Source of the DNA: Blattamonas nauphoetae
Lineage: Eukaryota; Preaxostyla; Oxymonadida
Length of the DNA stretch: 64,000 nucleotides
Assembly (NCBI GenBank): GCA_033064195.1
Contig: JARBJD010000184.1
Span: 1-64,000 of the forward strand
Reading direction: 5' to 3'
Below are positions 12,480 through 23,844 of the stretch, piece after piece. Position 1 is the stretch's first letter, and the number at the start of each line of letters is the position of its first letter. The position numbers and the translations under genes were made by a program. Below the pieces are notes generated by a model that saw nothing but the letters and a program-made list of their open reading frames with translations, was not told the DNA's origin and made no database searches.

Positions 12480-13930
12480 TCTCTCTCGTTCAGGTACATC
12501 ACATTGTTTTATGAACGGTGGTTTCATTCCCGACTTGTTTTGAACAGGTTTGCTCCATTTTTGAATTCATTATTTCCTAAAACACATTTATGTACCAACG
12601 CCGATCAAACCGAAAGTGGACCTGAAGATCAGGTACACAGATGCGTTTTATCGCTTAAGAGTATGTCTCTCGTGATTTACCAAACAGGTATTCTCTTCTT
12701 TTTTATTCATCTTTTCATAAAACATCTTCATGTACTCGATCTGTGTGATCATCAAACTCAGGTACACTATTGCGTCTTATGACCAGAAAGTGCTGTTCAC
12801 TGAATATTTGAAACAGGTTTGCTCTCTTTTTTGTATTATCTCTTTATAAGACACAATGACGTACCAGAATTTTCACTTCACTTTTGACATTCTCTTTTCT
12901 GGTACAACACTTCACTTTATCCTCTCATTTTCACTTCATTGTCAATTTTTTCTCATTGTCTCTCACTTTTTTCAAAAATTAAAATTTAAAATGACGTGAA
13001 CAAAATTTTGATCCTCATCTTTCTTCGAGAAACTTCGTGATTCATCGATAAAATTGTATGCGTTGGTACACCACTTTGTTTTACTTTCATTCAACTTTCA
13101 TTTCACCTTTTACACTTCACTACTCTTCGGTTTGTGCTCTTCATTTTTTCTAAAACACAACGGTGTACCAACAAAACGCGATCTGAAGTGATCATCCAGA
13201 TCAGGTACACCACTTCACCTTATCGTTTCATTTCACAACTATTTGATTTCAATTCTCTTTTTTGATCAAAACAAAGTGGAACACAGAACTAAAAATGTTT
13301 GATCGTCAAGATAAAAACGAACTGTAAGATCTGGTACATGAATGTGTTTTATCACTTCAAACCTTGTTTCACTTCACAATTTTGATCTCTTTATTGACAT
13401 TTTTGCTCTAATCTTTCATAAAACAAAGTGGTGTACCAACGAGACTCAATCTGAAATGATCGGTGAGATCTGGTACATGAATGTGTTTTATCGTTTAGTT
13501 CTCACTTCAATCATTGTTTTTTACTCTTGTTTTCTGAAATTTTGATGAACACGTTCATAAGGTGAAGTGGTGTACCAACGAAGTGAGAAAAACAATGACT
13601 GGAGAGATCTGGTACGTCACTTCACCTTATCGTTGCTAACATTGTTTCACTTCACAATTTTACTCTAATTAGAAACATTTTGGTCAAACTCGTTCATAAA
13701 GTGAAGTGGTGTACCAATGAAACGCGAACAACAAAGATCGTTCAGATCTGGTACGAGATTTTGTTTTATCGTTTAGTTTTCACTTCACTCACTTGTTTTT
13801 TCTCTTTGTTTGTGAAATTTTGACGAACCCGTTCATAAGGTGAAGTGGTGTACCAACAAAACACAAAGAATCAAGATCGCTCCGATCTGGTACATGATTT
13901 TGTTTTATCGTCTCATTCTCACTTCATTTA
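12480..13930. repeat. Palindromic satellite array, about ten units
   Basis: Each unit has two arms facing each other around a 30-45 nt loop: a left arm ending GTGGTGTACC and a right arm starting GGTAC and ending TTTTAT or CCTTAT. The best unit, 13,557-13,630, pairs ATAAGGTGAAGTGGTGTACC with its partner at 18 of 20 positions. The last four left arms start at 13,418, 13,557, 13,696 and 13,835, a period of exactly 139 bp. Earlier units (from about 12,480) are looser in spacing and sequence. Arms mix two central versions (GTGAAGTGG and CAAAGTGG), as expected from conversion between arms. Confidence 0.8.
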
Positions 13931-13994
13931 CATTTTAGTACTCTAGTTTTGTGAAATTTAGATGAAGATGTTCATCAAACTCAATACTTTCCCA

Positions 13995-15915
13995 CCATTT
14001 TCACTATTTCCATTTCACCATTCACTATCATACTTGCCCACTTCATTTTAGCTTCATTCACCTTCATTTGGTCTAATTAAGAGAAAAAGTCGACGAAAAA
14101 TGAAGTATTGTGATGTGCTCGTGAAGTGTGAATGACTGAAAAATGGGTTGTAAAATGAGGGGAATGAAGAGGAGAGTTGAATACCTGAAATGTGAAACGT
14201 GGAAAGTGAAATGAGAGATGAAAGGTGTTGAAGTTGTTTAAGCTTAGACAAACGGTATGATGGAAAAACACATAAAACCAACATTATGAAAAACTAGTCG
14301 TCAAAAGTGTCGCGAAAATTCAGTACTCCCTCCTCGAAAGGTGAGAAAGAAGATGTGATGTGAGAAAATCGGGGCAAAAATCGATATGAGTGAAAAGTTG
14401 GTGAAAATGTGGTGCAAAAAGGTGCGTTCAAAAAAAGACGACTATGAAGGTGAGGTGATCGGGAACCTAGGAAAAGCGTCGGAAGGACGCAAATGTGAAG
14501 ATTTTGAAAAATCTAACGTAAAAAACGAAAACTGACGAAAAAGTGGTGAAAGATGACGTGAAAAGTGAGGGTTGAAAAGTGTCACCAAAAGGCGACTCCG
14601 AGCAAAATGAAGTGTAAAAACGCAAATAGGAGGCAAAAGTGATCCTAAAAGTGAAGTGCTGAAAGCGCATACATTTTTTAAAATTCGGAGAAACTCGAAA
14701 AATGGAATATGGGTTGATCTAGAAAAATCCCGATCCGGCCTTGATCTAACCAAAAATCCCAAAAGTGTTTTTTATCGCGAATTTCACCTTCTGAAATCGA
14801 TTTTGTAATTTTAGAAGGTGTTTGAGGTGTATTTGAGCCATATAGCAGCAGTTTTAAGCAAGTTCTGAAAATCGACTTTTTGGACACTTTTTTGACCACT
14901 GTTCGGTACGTAGCTCCACGAATTCTCAACCGATTTTCATCAGGATTGTTTTGATCGACGACTCACATCGTCCTCGACATTTTAGAATTTTTTTCGATTT
15001 TTTTCGAAGTGGTTCTCAAGTTGGATTCACTTTGTTGTGGTCAAAAATAGATTTTCAGTGTTTTCATGACCTCTCGTGGTACTTTCTCAAGTGAGGACGG
15101 TCTCCAAAATACAACCAATTGTCTAGTCGAACGTAATACTCATTCTTTGTTCGTAAATCGCGATATTTGAATGGCTCAAGTACCTTTGTGTATGTTCCAA
15201 TGAGTTCGCAATTCTCTTTTTTCAATACATTTTCAACAAATGATTGAGTGTAATGTTTTCGTTGACAATTATGAGCTCGATATCCTTTCATCCATTTCGA
15301 GGGAATCACTTTCCATTCGATTCCTTCGTACCGGTATGTGACAAGTGAATCAGCATACTTGTATTCAGAAATGAGTTCACAATTTTCATTTTTCAATGAT
15401 TCGAGAAACTTTTCTTTCGTGCAACAATTAGATGCTGAAAGATATCTCTGGCGATTCAGATGTGGTCTGTATCCTTTGACGAAATTATTGACATACGCTC
15501 GATAAATGTCATCTGGTTTATCTTCGTGCACGTATTCGAAAGTACTCGCCGTGAGATATGTTGTTCCTTGTCGATTGAGAGTTGGTGGTGATTTCAGAAT
15601 CAATTTTTCTTTCTCCAAAATTTCCTGTAGTTGAGTTGGTGTCAAGACAGAGCTCATTTTATCCAAATTAAAAAATTGAATAAAAAAAGAAATCGACTTT
15701 GTTTTCTGAAAGCACTCAAAATTTGCTTCAAAAAAGACGCTTCAAAAGAGGTCCAAATATTTGACATATTTTTGGAATTTAGGTCAAATATTGACATCGT
15801 CAAAATGCATAAAAGACTTTTAGTTCAAGATTCAAAAGTGGGTCAATCGGAATTGAGATTTGACTTCTATTTATCGATCGAGACCAACGTGGTTCTTAAT
15901 TCTTCTCTATAACTA
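13995..15915. repeat. Right direct repeat of the Polinton-like element
   Basis: Direct counterpart of 1,140-3,050. Similarity ends near 15,915, which is the best available estimate of the right edge of the element. It contains the whole 200-residue small repeat-protein gene and an A/G-rich stretch (14,090-14,760) with the same words as the left copy. Confidence 0.7.
15064..15666 (-). CDS. Small repeat protein of the element, 200 aa, whole copy
   Basis: Three tandem units of the family's about 60-residue repeat: first TYLTASTFEY...RPHLNRQRY, then CELISEYKYADS...RAHNCQRK, then CELIGTYTKVLEPF...RPHLRK. The last two units are joined by TQSFVENVLKK, the linker also present in the 129-aa relative. 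It opens with MDKMSSVLTPTQLQEILEKE after an AT-rich leader. There is no signal peptide or membrane segment. Conserved W, RPH and CEL positions suggest a small repeated fold. The function is unknown; DNA binding is only a guess from loose resemblance to endonuclease-associated repeats. Confidence 0.6.
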   Translation of the reverse strand: MDKMSSVLTPTQLQEILEKEKLILKSPPTLNRQGTTYLTASTFEYVHEDKPDDIYRAYVNNFVKGYRPHLNRQRYLSASNCCTKEKFLESLKNENCELISEYKYADSLVTYRYEGIEWKVIPSKWMKGYRAHNCQRKHYTQSFVENVLKKENCELIGTYTKVLEPFKYRDLRTKNEYYVRLDNWLYFGDRPHLRKYHERS

Positions 15916-16826
15916 CTACTCTCCACTCTGCTTGTGTTCCCAGACATTATACCAATTGCACCGACTCCTCTTCAAGATTGGTGTTGTGTCTTGCGGCAGT
16001 GGACCGTACGGTGTTGTTTTGCTCGGTTCGGCGAGAGGGATCGTTGGATGGAGGACTGAACATGACCGATCGTCGCCTCTTCTGTGCAGCCTTGCATCAT
16101 GACGAAATGGCTGTTTTACAGAGTTGGTGACTTGGATGAGAGTGTTGGTTTGTTGATCGAACCGCTGATTGTGAATGAACGATGGAGATGCTCAAAAATC
16201 TGATGTCGACAATTTCTCCGCCAACGATCGTTGCTCTTCTTTGTGACAGGCGATCTGGTGGCTGAAAAGATGATCGCTCCGAATGGACAGTTTATCTGTT
16301 TTACGACGCAGAAGACGTCGATGTCTGTGTGATTGACGTGAACACTTGTGTGGCGAATCTGACAACTCCAGATGGACATGAAAATGTCGAAAATGAACAC
16401 ACTGTTGAACGATAGACAATGCATGGATTCTTCTTGGAATAAATTCTCGTTCCATCAGAGTGCTTGTCTGCTACTGTCCGAACTCCGCTTTTCCATCGTC
16501 GAAAGCAGGAATCCTCTCAACCACGGAAATACCTACTCTGATCGTCGTTTTCTGCCGCTCTCATCAACCGACGATGGTGCCCGTTCACTCCCTGCTCGTC
16601 TTTCTCGTCTTCTTGCATTTCCTCACTTGTTGATTCGTTGTTCTTCATCGAGTTCGTTCCTTCTTTCTTTTTGTCTCGTTCACAAACTCCATAGCATTCA
16701 TCGATTATCTCACTCGTTATGATTTGATGTTTTTTTCTTCCTTCGGACATCTATTTCATCTCAATATGATTGTTTTCCATCTTTCTTTTGACCCATAATG
16801 AGAATTGTTTCATCGAATCCATCAGA
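15916..16826. other. Gap with decayed coding-like patches
   Basis: Between the element and the first ARM-like gene. Plus-strand patches around 16,080-16,460 read like protein in more than one frame with stops between them and may be a decayed gene, but I recognise no family. The last 100 bases before 16,827 are T-rich, as upstream of other genes here. Confidence 0.4.
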
Positions 16827-17971
16827 ATGACCGAGATTGCCATAAAACCAGCCACTTCATCAAATCCAACACGCTCTGACTTGACCTCCTCTCAGTTATT
16901 CTTTTCAATAGATTGCTCTCCTTTCCTGAATTGGAACAAAGAAGACCTAGAATCTCCCGAGGAATGGGCAATTGTTTTTCGATCTCTCGTTGCCACTGTG
17001 AAGTCTCAGCCTGCTCTTGATGTCTGTCTGGAAGCGAAAGCAGTTAAACTTCTAGTTTATATTTCTCCATGGAAAGAAGAATCAGCCGATGCTTTTCTCA
17101 ACAGCTTTGCATCGAACTCCGGTGATTCTACGACAGAATTCGTACAATACATTGTGGTTCTCCTTTCTTCAACCAGCCAAGTCATCACCACAGCAGCAAT
17201 GAAGCTCCTCGATTCTGTTGTCCAGAACAGTTCAGCTCAAGTCCGACTTACCCTTGTCAAAGCTGATCTGGTTCCTCAACTCATCAACACTCTCAATCCA
17301 CAGTCTTTTTCATTCGCGGAAGGAGTGGATATCCACATCAACCTCACGAACAGCGTATCTCGATCTCTCTGGCTCGCAACTCCGTATTGTCTCGAACAAC
17401 ACGGAATTGAAGATTGGAATGAACAACAAGCTGTTCACGAGACGGTTTTGAAGCATGTTGTGGCACCCTCGGAGAAGTATATTCGACATTTATGCGTCAA
17501 CCGATATTCGATCATCGGCAACAGCCGGGATGTTGGGAACCAACAAGACTGACATGACTTGTCTTCCTTGTCCGTCCACACATCATCACCATTTCATTCC
17601 TCCATTTTTAAGGAAAATCTCCACTCAACTCATGAAGAAGGAAGGAAATACAAGAATGAGCATTTCTGGAATTATGAAGAATAAAAATGTAAAGAAAAAA
17701 GAGATTCTCCAGCAAGACACTCTAATATTATGATGAGTAGTTGTCCTGTCCTCCTCGCTTTCTGTCCGTCCTCCACTTTGTCTTGTCCGATTCTGAAAAT
17801 GAAAGAAAACAGCGATTTTTTGATGTTTACGGTGAAAATATTGCATTTTAGGACTGATTTTGGCGTTTTTTGCACAAAAAACATGAAAATCAACAAAATC
17901 GATCCAACAAATCACATTAAGGGTTGATCACGAACTTAACCATCTCGAGTAGTTTTGTTTCCGATGAATTA

Positions 17972-20900
17972 TTACGAAAGACAGAAAACGAAAGAAGGGC
18001 CGGAACAAATGGAAGAAAAACGAGTGAATATACTGTGGATTTCATCCGGTGAACGTAGAAAAGCCGGAGGAACGGCTTGAGGTTCGCCAAATTTGTGCCG
18101 TATTGAAGTGAGAGATGGAGCAATCGAACGTTTGAGAGGAGAGGGAGGAAGCAGTGTGGGGGCAAGACCCTTTCCAGTGACATTCCACTTCCACTCGCCT
18201 CCATCGCGGGAGGTGATCTTGATCATTGTAGCTTCCTCAACATCGATTTGCGACGGAGATAACTTGCAGATGAAGTTGACTGTCTGGGACGGCTGAACGA
18301 CGATCTTATTTTGGAGGCCGAGAATGTTGAGGGCGTCGACTCGGGCGATGGTCATGTGTGAGTCGACTGTCTGATGGACAGACTCGATTTCCTGTCTGTC
18401 AAAGTTGATGGGTGTTCGTTGGTGTTGGGCGGAAAGAGGTGTGATCGAGAAGACAAGCGGATTGGAACTCGCCAGCAATGTCATTCGAGAAGGCGATGAA
18501 GCTCAACTCTTCAAACTTGTCTTCTTCGTTCTCCACTCCTTCCAGGATGAGTGTCGGGAAGACAGGGGTGTAGATGAGTGTGTACACATCCTCGACCAGC
18601 GAATCCAGATGGAACGACGGTGGGTCCGTGAGTCCCATTCCTCGCATCTTCACAGCGAACGCAATGCTTTCTGTCTCGCTTGGGTTGAAGAGGCGGAGAT
18701 CGAGAGTAATTGGCTTCCGAACTTGAGTGCTGAGATTCACCTCCTCCTCGTTCGTAATGGACATCAGAGTGCCCTCCTCTACACCCGCGTGTGTACTGGG
18801 GATGGTCAGCTCGTACTCGTTCGAATGTGCTTGTGCGGATGGATACGAGCTGAGTGCAGGTGTGGGTTGCTGATTTGAAATCTTTGAGTCGGACTTCAAT
18901 TTCGTCGGAGAGACACTATTGAAAGCAGCGACAGGATTCTTGGATGGTGTTGATGGAAGTGATGGATTGCTTGTTTCGGTTGGAGGACACACACGTTATG
19001 TTCCTTCTCCACTGCAGGGCGGGACATCGCAGACAACACGATACTTGATATGCCCTGGATTTGCCATCGGGACAACAGTTTTGCGTTTCTGTTCAACTCT
19101 GGCAACTGTGTCGACTTCGATGCGGAACGAGAACTTGTCTGCTGACGTCGATGGTGTAGAGGACGATGATTGAACAGTGTTCACAAGCTTGTACATCGCA
19201 GTCGAGTGTGGATTGATGTTCAACTCACTTGGTCCCGTGAAGACAGCTTGATTGCCAGCTCCTGTTGACCCTGATGTTGGAGTGAGAGTGCATTTCATGA
19301 CCCATTCTGTCAGCGTTGGGTTTGCAATCGGGATCTCCTGTGAGACAGGCTTTCAAGCGATGGTCTGCAAATCAATCGTTGCTTCCATTCCGGGTGACTG
19401 GGCAATGTCTTTGATGTCGAAGATTCGGAGATCGAGAGTGGACTTGAGGACAACACGGCACATGTACTCGCCGGCCTGCTTCGGATGGAAGGAGAAGGAC
19501 AGCCGCACACGACCGCCTGAAGTGTCGGTCTTTTGGCCGTCGGCTGTGGAAAACACCTTCTTCAATCCTTGCGGCTGTTCGAGGACAATCTGGAGTTCTT
19601 TCGGGACCGAGAAGAACGGCGAGGTTGATTCGACTTGCTAAGTGAGCGAGTTCAATCGGTGATTCTTTGTGGGGAAGATGATTTCCTGTTGAGAAGCTGT
19701 GTCTGCCTGTCCGATAATGATGAAGGACTCCGACGGTGCGGGGATGGTTGAGATACCTTCGATCTCCACTGTGAACTCGCCCTGGTCTTCGTCGCGGAAC
19801 ATCACACGGCATCTGTGCACGCCCACAGAGATTGGTTGGAATTGGACCTGGATGGTGCCTGTTGCTCCACTGGTGAGCATCAGCTGCTGTGTGTTTAGTC
19901 GGGACTGTACGGGACCGCTTTGTGTTTTGGGTGTTCCGAGAGACTTGGGGGAGCCTCCAGGCGTCGATGTCTTCGCAACTGCTGTTGGCGCGGGAGGGGG
20001 TTGGGTTTAGCACTTTCGTCACCAGCTTCATCGCAATCTGGTGGACTTGACCGCCTCCCTCGTTATTCGTGATGAACAACAGAGTCGCCTTGATTGGGTT
20101 GGAGAAGCGAGGGCTGACTGTAACTGTGACAGAGCCAGGGTTTAGAGATTCGAGAGTGACGTGCGGCGTGTGAAGAACAAATGCCGCCGAATCTTCCAGT
20201 TTGACAGTGTGTTGGAGAGTGCGTTGTGATGGATTCTGAAGTTTGATGACTTTGGTTGGAGCTTCCTTCTGTTTCTCCTCTTTGAAGATGCCCGGAAGAG
20301 CTTTGAATCGTTTGAGAGTCACTTTGCTCAGAACGAAGAGCTTGATTATCTGAAGAAGAAGCGTCGTCCACGCGATGTTGGACACAACAGCAAACGTCTC
20401 CTTCGTCTCCTGACTCTTCTGCACAGCGAAGAGAATCTCGTTCACGCCGGGGACGGGATAGTGGAAGCGGCTCGAGACACTCATCCGCCACAAATCGAGC
20501 GTATTCGGCCCATTTCAGGAAATACTCCGGCCGCAGCTCCGACACACCGCCTCCGTAACTCCGAATGAAGGCGAGGATGGCGGTGTAGTGCGAGAGGATC
20601 GCCTGCAGGCGTTCGGTGTGGACGACATGGTCTGAGGAAGGGAGTGGCGTTGGAGGTCTCTGTTTCGTGCTGTTGGTGTGACTAGCTGTTTTGAGGGCGA
20701 CATCGGAGTTCTGATCACTGACGAAACTGGCGGGGCTGCGTGGGTTGTGTTTCCAGTCATCATCATCGTCTGCATGATTTCTGCGAGAAGTCTGCTCGGG
20801 ATCTTCTCGCCGAGGATGTCCTCGAGCACTTCCCACAGTGGCTGCCCGAACTGCTCGATCATCGACTCTGGCCAAGCAGAAATGCGAGCGGCAAGGAAAG

Positions 20901-21109
20901 ACGTGTTCAGGAAGTGGAGGAGGACCTTGTTGAGCGAGGACGGGTAATACGGCAGAGAGAACGAGCCCTCGTAGGCAGGTGCGAGGAGTGGTGGCCGCGA
21001 AGATCCCTCCATATTTCTCTACGGCTCGGGTGCCACCATTCGCTGTGATCTGGCGAGAGAGGGCGTGCGTGTTGGATGCAGATTGTGTCACTGAGAGGAA
21101 CAGACGCAT
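17972..21109 (-). pseudogene. CFAP47: CFAP47-like ciliary gene fragment, decayed
   Basis: Minus-strand protein-like sequence in several frames that reads in the order of CFAP47. A CH-like block comes first (FLNTSFLAARISAWPESM, FGQPLWEVLEDILGEKIP, about 20,770-20,940), then LSHYTAILAFIRSYGGGVSELRPEYFL (about 20,530-20,610), then repeated ASH/MSP-type beta domains (KVIKLQNPSQRTLQHTV; QVQFQPISVG; QEIPIANPTLTEW; IKITSRDGGEWKWNV near the end). CFAP47 is a cilium-associated protein built from such domains. There are at least three in-frame stops (near 19,640, 19,355 and 18,998) and at least four frame changes, so this is a pseudogene. It lies wholly inside the inner transposon, which suggests capture. 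The family call rests on domain order recalled from memory. Confidence 0.6.
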
Positions 21110-21695
21110 CCATACCTTCGAAGGACTTGTGTATTATGGAACTTTCCTTGAGGGATGTTCGCTCAACAGCTTCGACTGGAGATAGTGGCCGGAAGTTGGG
21201 TGTCTCGACGCATTTTGGTTGATTGGCTGAGTTAAAACACCGATCGGATCACAAAAAGATACGAGTGGACTGGCTGTGCGGGAGTTTGCGGGTGATTTTT
21301 GGTTGTTGACGGAGAGAATGACAGGAGTGGGGGAAGATGCTGGGTGGACCGTTGGTGGCTTCGTTTGGATTTGTGAAGGCCCAACTATTGAAGGATTTGG
21401 AACATGATGGAGAGAATTGGACATCGCATGTGTGAATGAGTCTTTGGAGAGGATTGTGTGGGGATGACAAGTGACACCGATGTCTTGGTTGGATCATCCA
21501 CTTTATGAGTCAGTATTTGCTATTGTGCATTTCCCATTACATCCATATACACTTTGCTGCGTAGTTCGAATACAGTTGAGCTGAGTATCATCATCAAAAG
21601 AGAGTTGTGAAGGTGTTGTGGGCGATCGATGTTTAATCCGTTTGACTGAGGTATCGAGATCATTGCTTGCTCTACCGCTCATTTTGCTGTGGTTT

Positions 21696-22483
21696 TCATA
21701 GCTGGGGCTTGGGAAATAGGGTATTTTCCACTTTCGGGGAGATCAGTGGGGTGTTGGACAGGATCGCTGGAGTCTCATCAGGAACCGTGTTGTAGAGGAC
21801 AGGAATTAGTTCATTCGGTCTAACAGCCCATTTTGAGCGGGAAAACGTGCGAGAGAGGAAGAACACTCCCACGGAAACGCCGAGAATGGCGACGCTCAAA
21901 CGATCCACATAATGGTATTCAGCCACGTCTTGTCATTGCCAACGAATGAACAGATCATTCCAGTGAGATGGAAGACAGCGATATCAGCAAACTTTGCGGA
22001 ATATTATGCGTTGGCTGTGTCAGTGAAGATCGGGAGCACGAAGAAGGAGGACAGGAAGAGAAGGAGAGATAGTGCGAGGCAAGCGAGGGTTAGATATTGG
22101 GGGAATCGTCTGAGGAACATAGTGAAGATGTGAAGGGCCACGTTGGTCAACAAGACAAGTGAATTGAAGATGACTGTTTGGCATGTGAAGTGTGATCAAG
22201 ACATCTATTCCAAATTAAGAGAGACAAACAGAAAAATACGAAGGTAAAAACAAAGGAGAGGCATACTGACATCGTGAATCTTCCATATCTCTCTTCTTTC
22301 GGTCCACATCAGATCTGCATTTGAACCATACACCAATTCCAGACTAATGAAGAGTAAAACACGGATAAGATGGCAAAAACAATGGAAATTCACACTGATA
22401 TTGTGATATTGGCATTTATCAAAGGAGGTTGTAGTCATGGACAGAGAAGAGGAGAGTGTATGAATAGTCGAGCAGATCTCCAC
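21696..22483 (-). pseudogene. Fragment of an unidentified membrane protein
   Basis: Minus-strand sequence with three hydrophobic segments in different frames: one near 22,050-22,100 (LTLACLALSLLLFLSSFFVL), one near 21,870-21,900 (VAILGVSVGVFFLS) and one near 22,340-22,380. Stops and a frame change separate them. A possible intron lies near 22,210-22,270. It is inside the inner transposon, upstream in transcription terms of the CFAP47-like fragment. No family recognised. Confidence 0.3.
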
Positions 22484-22791
22484 AAATTTTACTTCAACGG
22501 AGATAAAAATGAGGTATCACGGGACAAAAGAAGTGTTGAATGGAGGACGAACTTCAAATCGCGGGATGAGATGGCCTGAAAGATAAGTGATGACAAAGAC
22601 AACTTGACATGGGGAAGAGGATCAGATCATAGGACAGGACAGGACAGGACATGTCCGATTTGTCCTGTTTTGAGATAAGTATAGAAGTTGGATGAACTAA
22701 TTGAGAGAAAGTTACAGTGAAAATATTAGGTGCTTGTCCGATTTGTTCTCCTCTCTGTCCTCTCTTGGGCCGATCGTCCTGTAAACTCCTA

Positions 22792-23844
22792 CAGGGTGTC
22801 CCAGACTGAACCCCTTTGTTTTTCTTTTGACGTTCATCACTCTACAGATAACCTTCACTTCTCGTATTACATTATATCACTCCATAGTTGCCGCATTTAA
22901 TCGAAGAGTGAGGAAAAAAGGAAATATGTCTTGATAGGGACGGAACAAATGCATGCCAAACATCTGAAGTGGAACGACGGACGTTGAATCAAGAATCGGA
23001 GGTGAAGAACTGGAGAGTGAGAAAATTGATGGAGTTTGAATGGATGTCAGAGAATTCTGATAGAAAAGAACTGAATGTAGATGGAATTTCGACGGTGATT
23101 TTGCGATGCCTGGATTCCAAAGAGCACTCAGATTGTGATCATTCCTAGGAAAGATACTTCAAGAAAAGATAGCGAACAAACACATTCGAGATGGAAAAGG
23201 GTCATTCTCGATCTGTTAAGTCTTTCAGCGGAGATGGTTATCGCGTCCGCTGTGGTACTTATGATTGCGATCAATTCAACGATATCAAATATCTTTCATG
23301 GTCATTTCCTTGTGGTTGGAGCATGGACGAAGAATCTCTAAAGTACTATGCCTACAATATACGAAAAATGAGTGATCGCAAACTTTGGCTCAAATTATCT
23401 GAACACACGTCCAGGGGGAGAGAAGTGTTGACTGTTAGAAACAAAATGATGAACGATGGAGATAGGGTCAAGATATTCGGACAATCCCATGTTTTTGCGA
23501 AGGATAGGATCTGATCTCCCCCATTGAATGGGAAAACGCTCCTTCAGACAATCGCTGTTCTCTGATTGTTTTCCAATTATATTTCACGTCCTTTGAAGAT
23601 TTCAAAATCCAACTTGATATAATGAATGAATCACAGATCATAATTCCGAATGAAGTGAAAATACTTATTTCTTTCTGAAAGAGGTCTGAAACAGTTCCCT
23701 ATCAAGACATATTTCCTTTTTTCCTCACTCTTCGATTAAATGCGGCAACTATGGAGTGATATAATGTAATACGAGAAGTGAAGGTTATCTGTAGAGTGAT
23801 GAACGTCAAAAGAAAAACAAAGGGGTTCAGTCTGGGACACCCTG
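22792..23844. mobile_element. Mariner-like element, 1,053 bp, with identical 149-bp inverted repeats
   Basis: It begins CAGGGTGTCCCAGACTGAAC and ends with the exact reverse complement. The repeats 22,792-22,940 and 23,696-23,844 appear identical over 149 bp. It is flanked by TA on both sides (22,790-22,791 and 23,845-23,846). The CAGGGTGTCCCA start and TA duplication are hallmarks of Tc1/mariner. The about 755-bp interior has no recognisable transposase, so it is probably non-autonomous. The empty site would read AACTCCTAATTAGGAGTT, a perfect 18-bp palindrome around the TA. Confidence 0.88.
23191..23514 (+). CDS. Unidentified 107-aa frame inside the mariner-like element
   Basis: Opens MEKGHSRSVKSFSGDG and reads as a mixed, mostly polar protein with several aromatics (YLSWSFPCGW, DRKLWLKL). 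No mariner D,D(34)D pattern is visible. It may be cargo or a chance frame; its coding status is uncertain. Confidence 0.22.
   Translation: MEKGHSRSVKSFSGDGYRVRCGTYDCDQFNDIKYLSWSFPCGWSMDEESLKYYAYNIRKMSDRKLWLKLSEHTSRGREVLTVRNKMMNDGDRVKIFGQSHVFAKDRI

Larger units (their letters stand above)
1000..15915. mobile_element. Polinton/Maverick-like element, decayed
   Basis: A fossil element of Polinton (Maverick) type, recognised by parts found together in that family: a genome-packaging ATPase region, a retroviral-type integrase region, a protein-primed family B DNA polymerase region and several small genes of unknown role. Most genes lie on the minus strand and the ATPase on the plus strand. Direct repeats of about 2 kb flank the core, and a palindromic satellite lies before the right repeat. 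The polymerase and integrase regions are open only in pieces; about ten interruptions are evident over the whole, so the element is broken. The flanking repeats differ at many positions, so an old rather than recent arrival is likely. Both ends are uncertain by several hundred bases because no terminal inverted repeats or target duplication were found. Confidence 0.75.

Noticed and set aside
12480-13930. The regular array as a CRISPR locus
   Set aside because: Repeats are long, degenerate inverted arms with similar rather than unique spacers, in a eukaryote-type context without cas genes.
1140-15915. The direct flanking repeats as LTRs of a retroelement
   Set aside because: They carry a protein gene, lack visible TG...CA ends, and the core has a DNA polymerase and packaging ATPase rather than gag and reverse transcriptase.
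20063-21109. A 348-codon minus-strand open frame
   Set aside because: Only its middle part (about 20,480-20,640) reads as the CFAP47-like protein. The rest is in the wrong frame relative to the conserved blocks on either side, so it is not a gene of its own.
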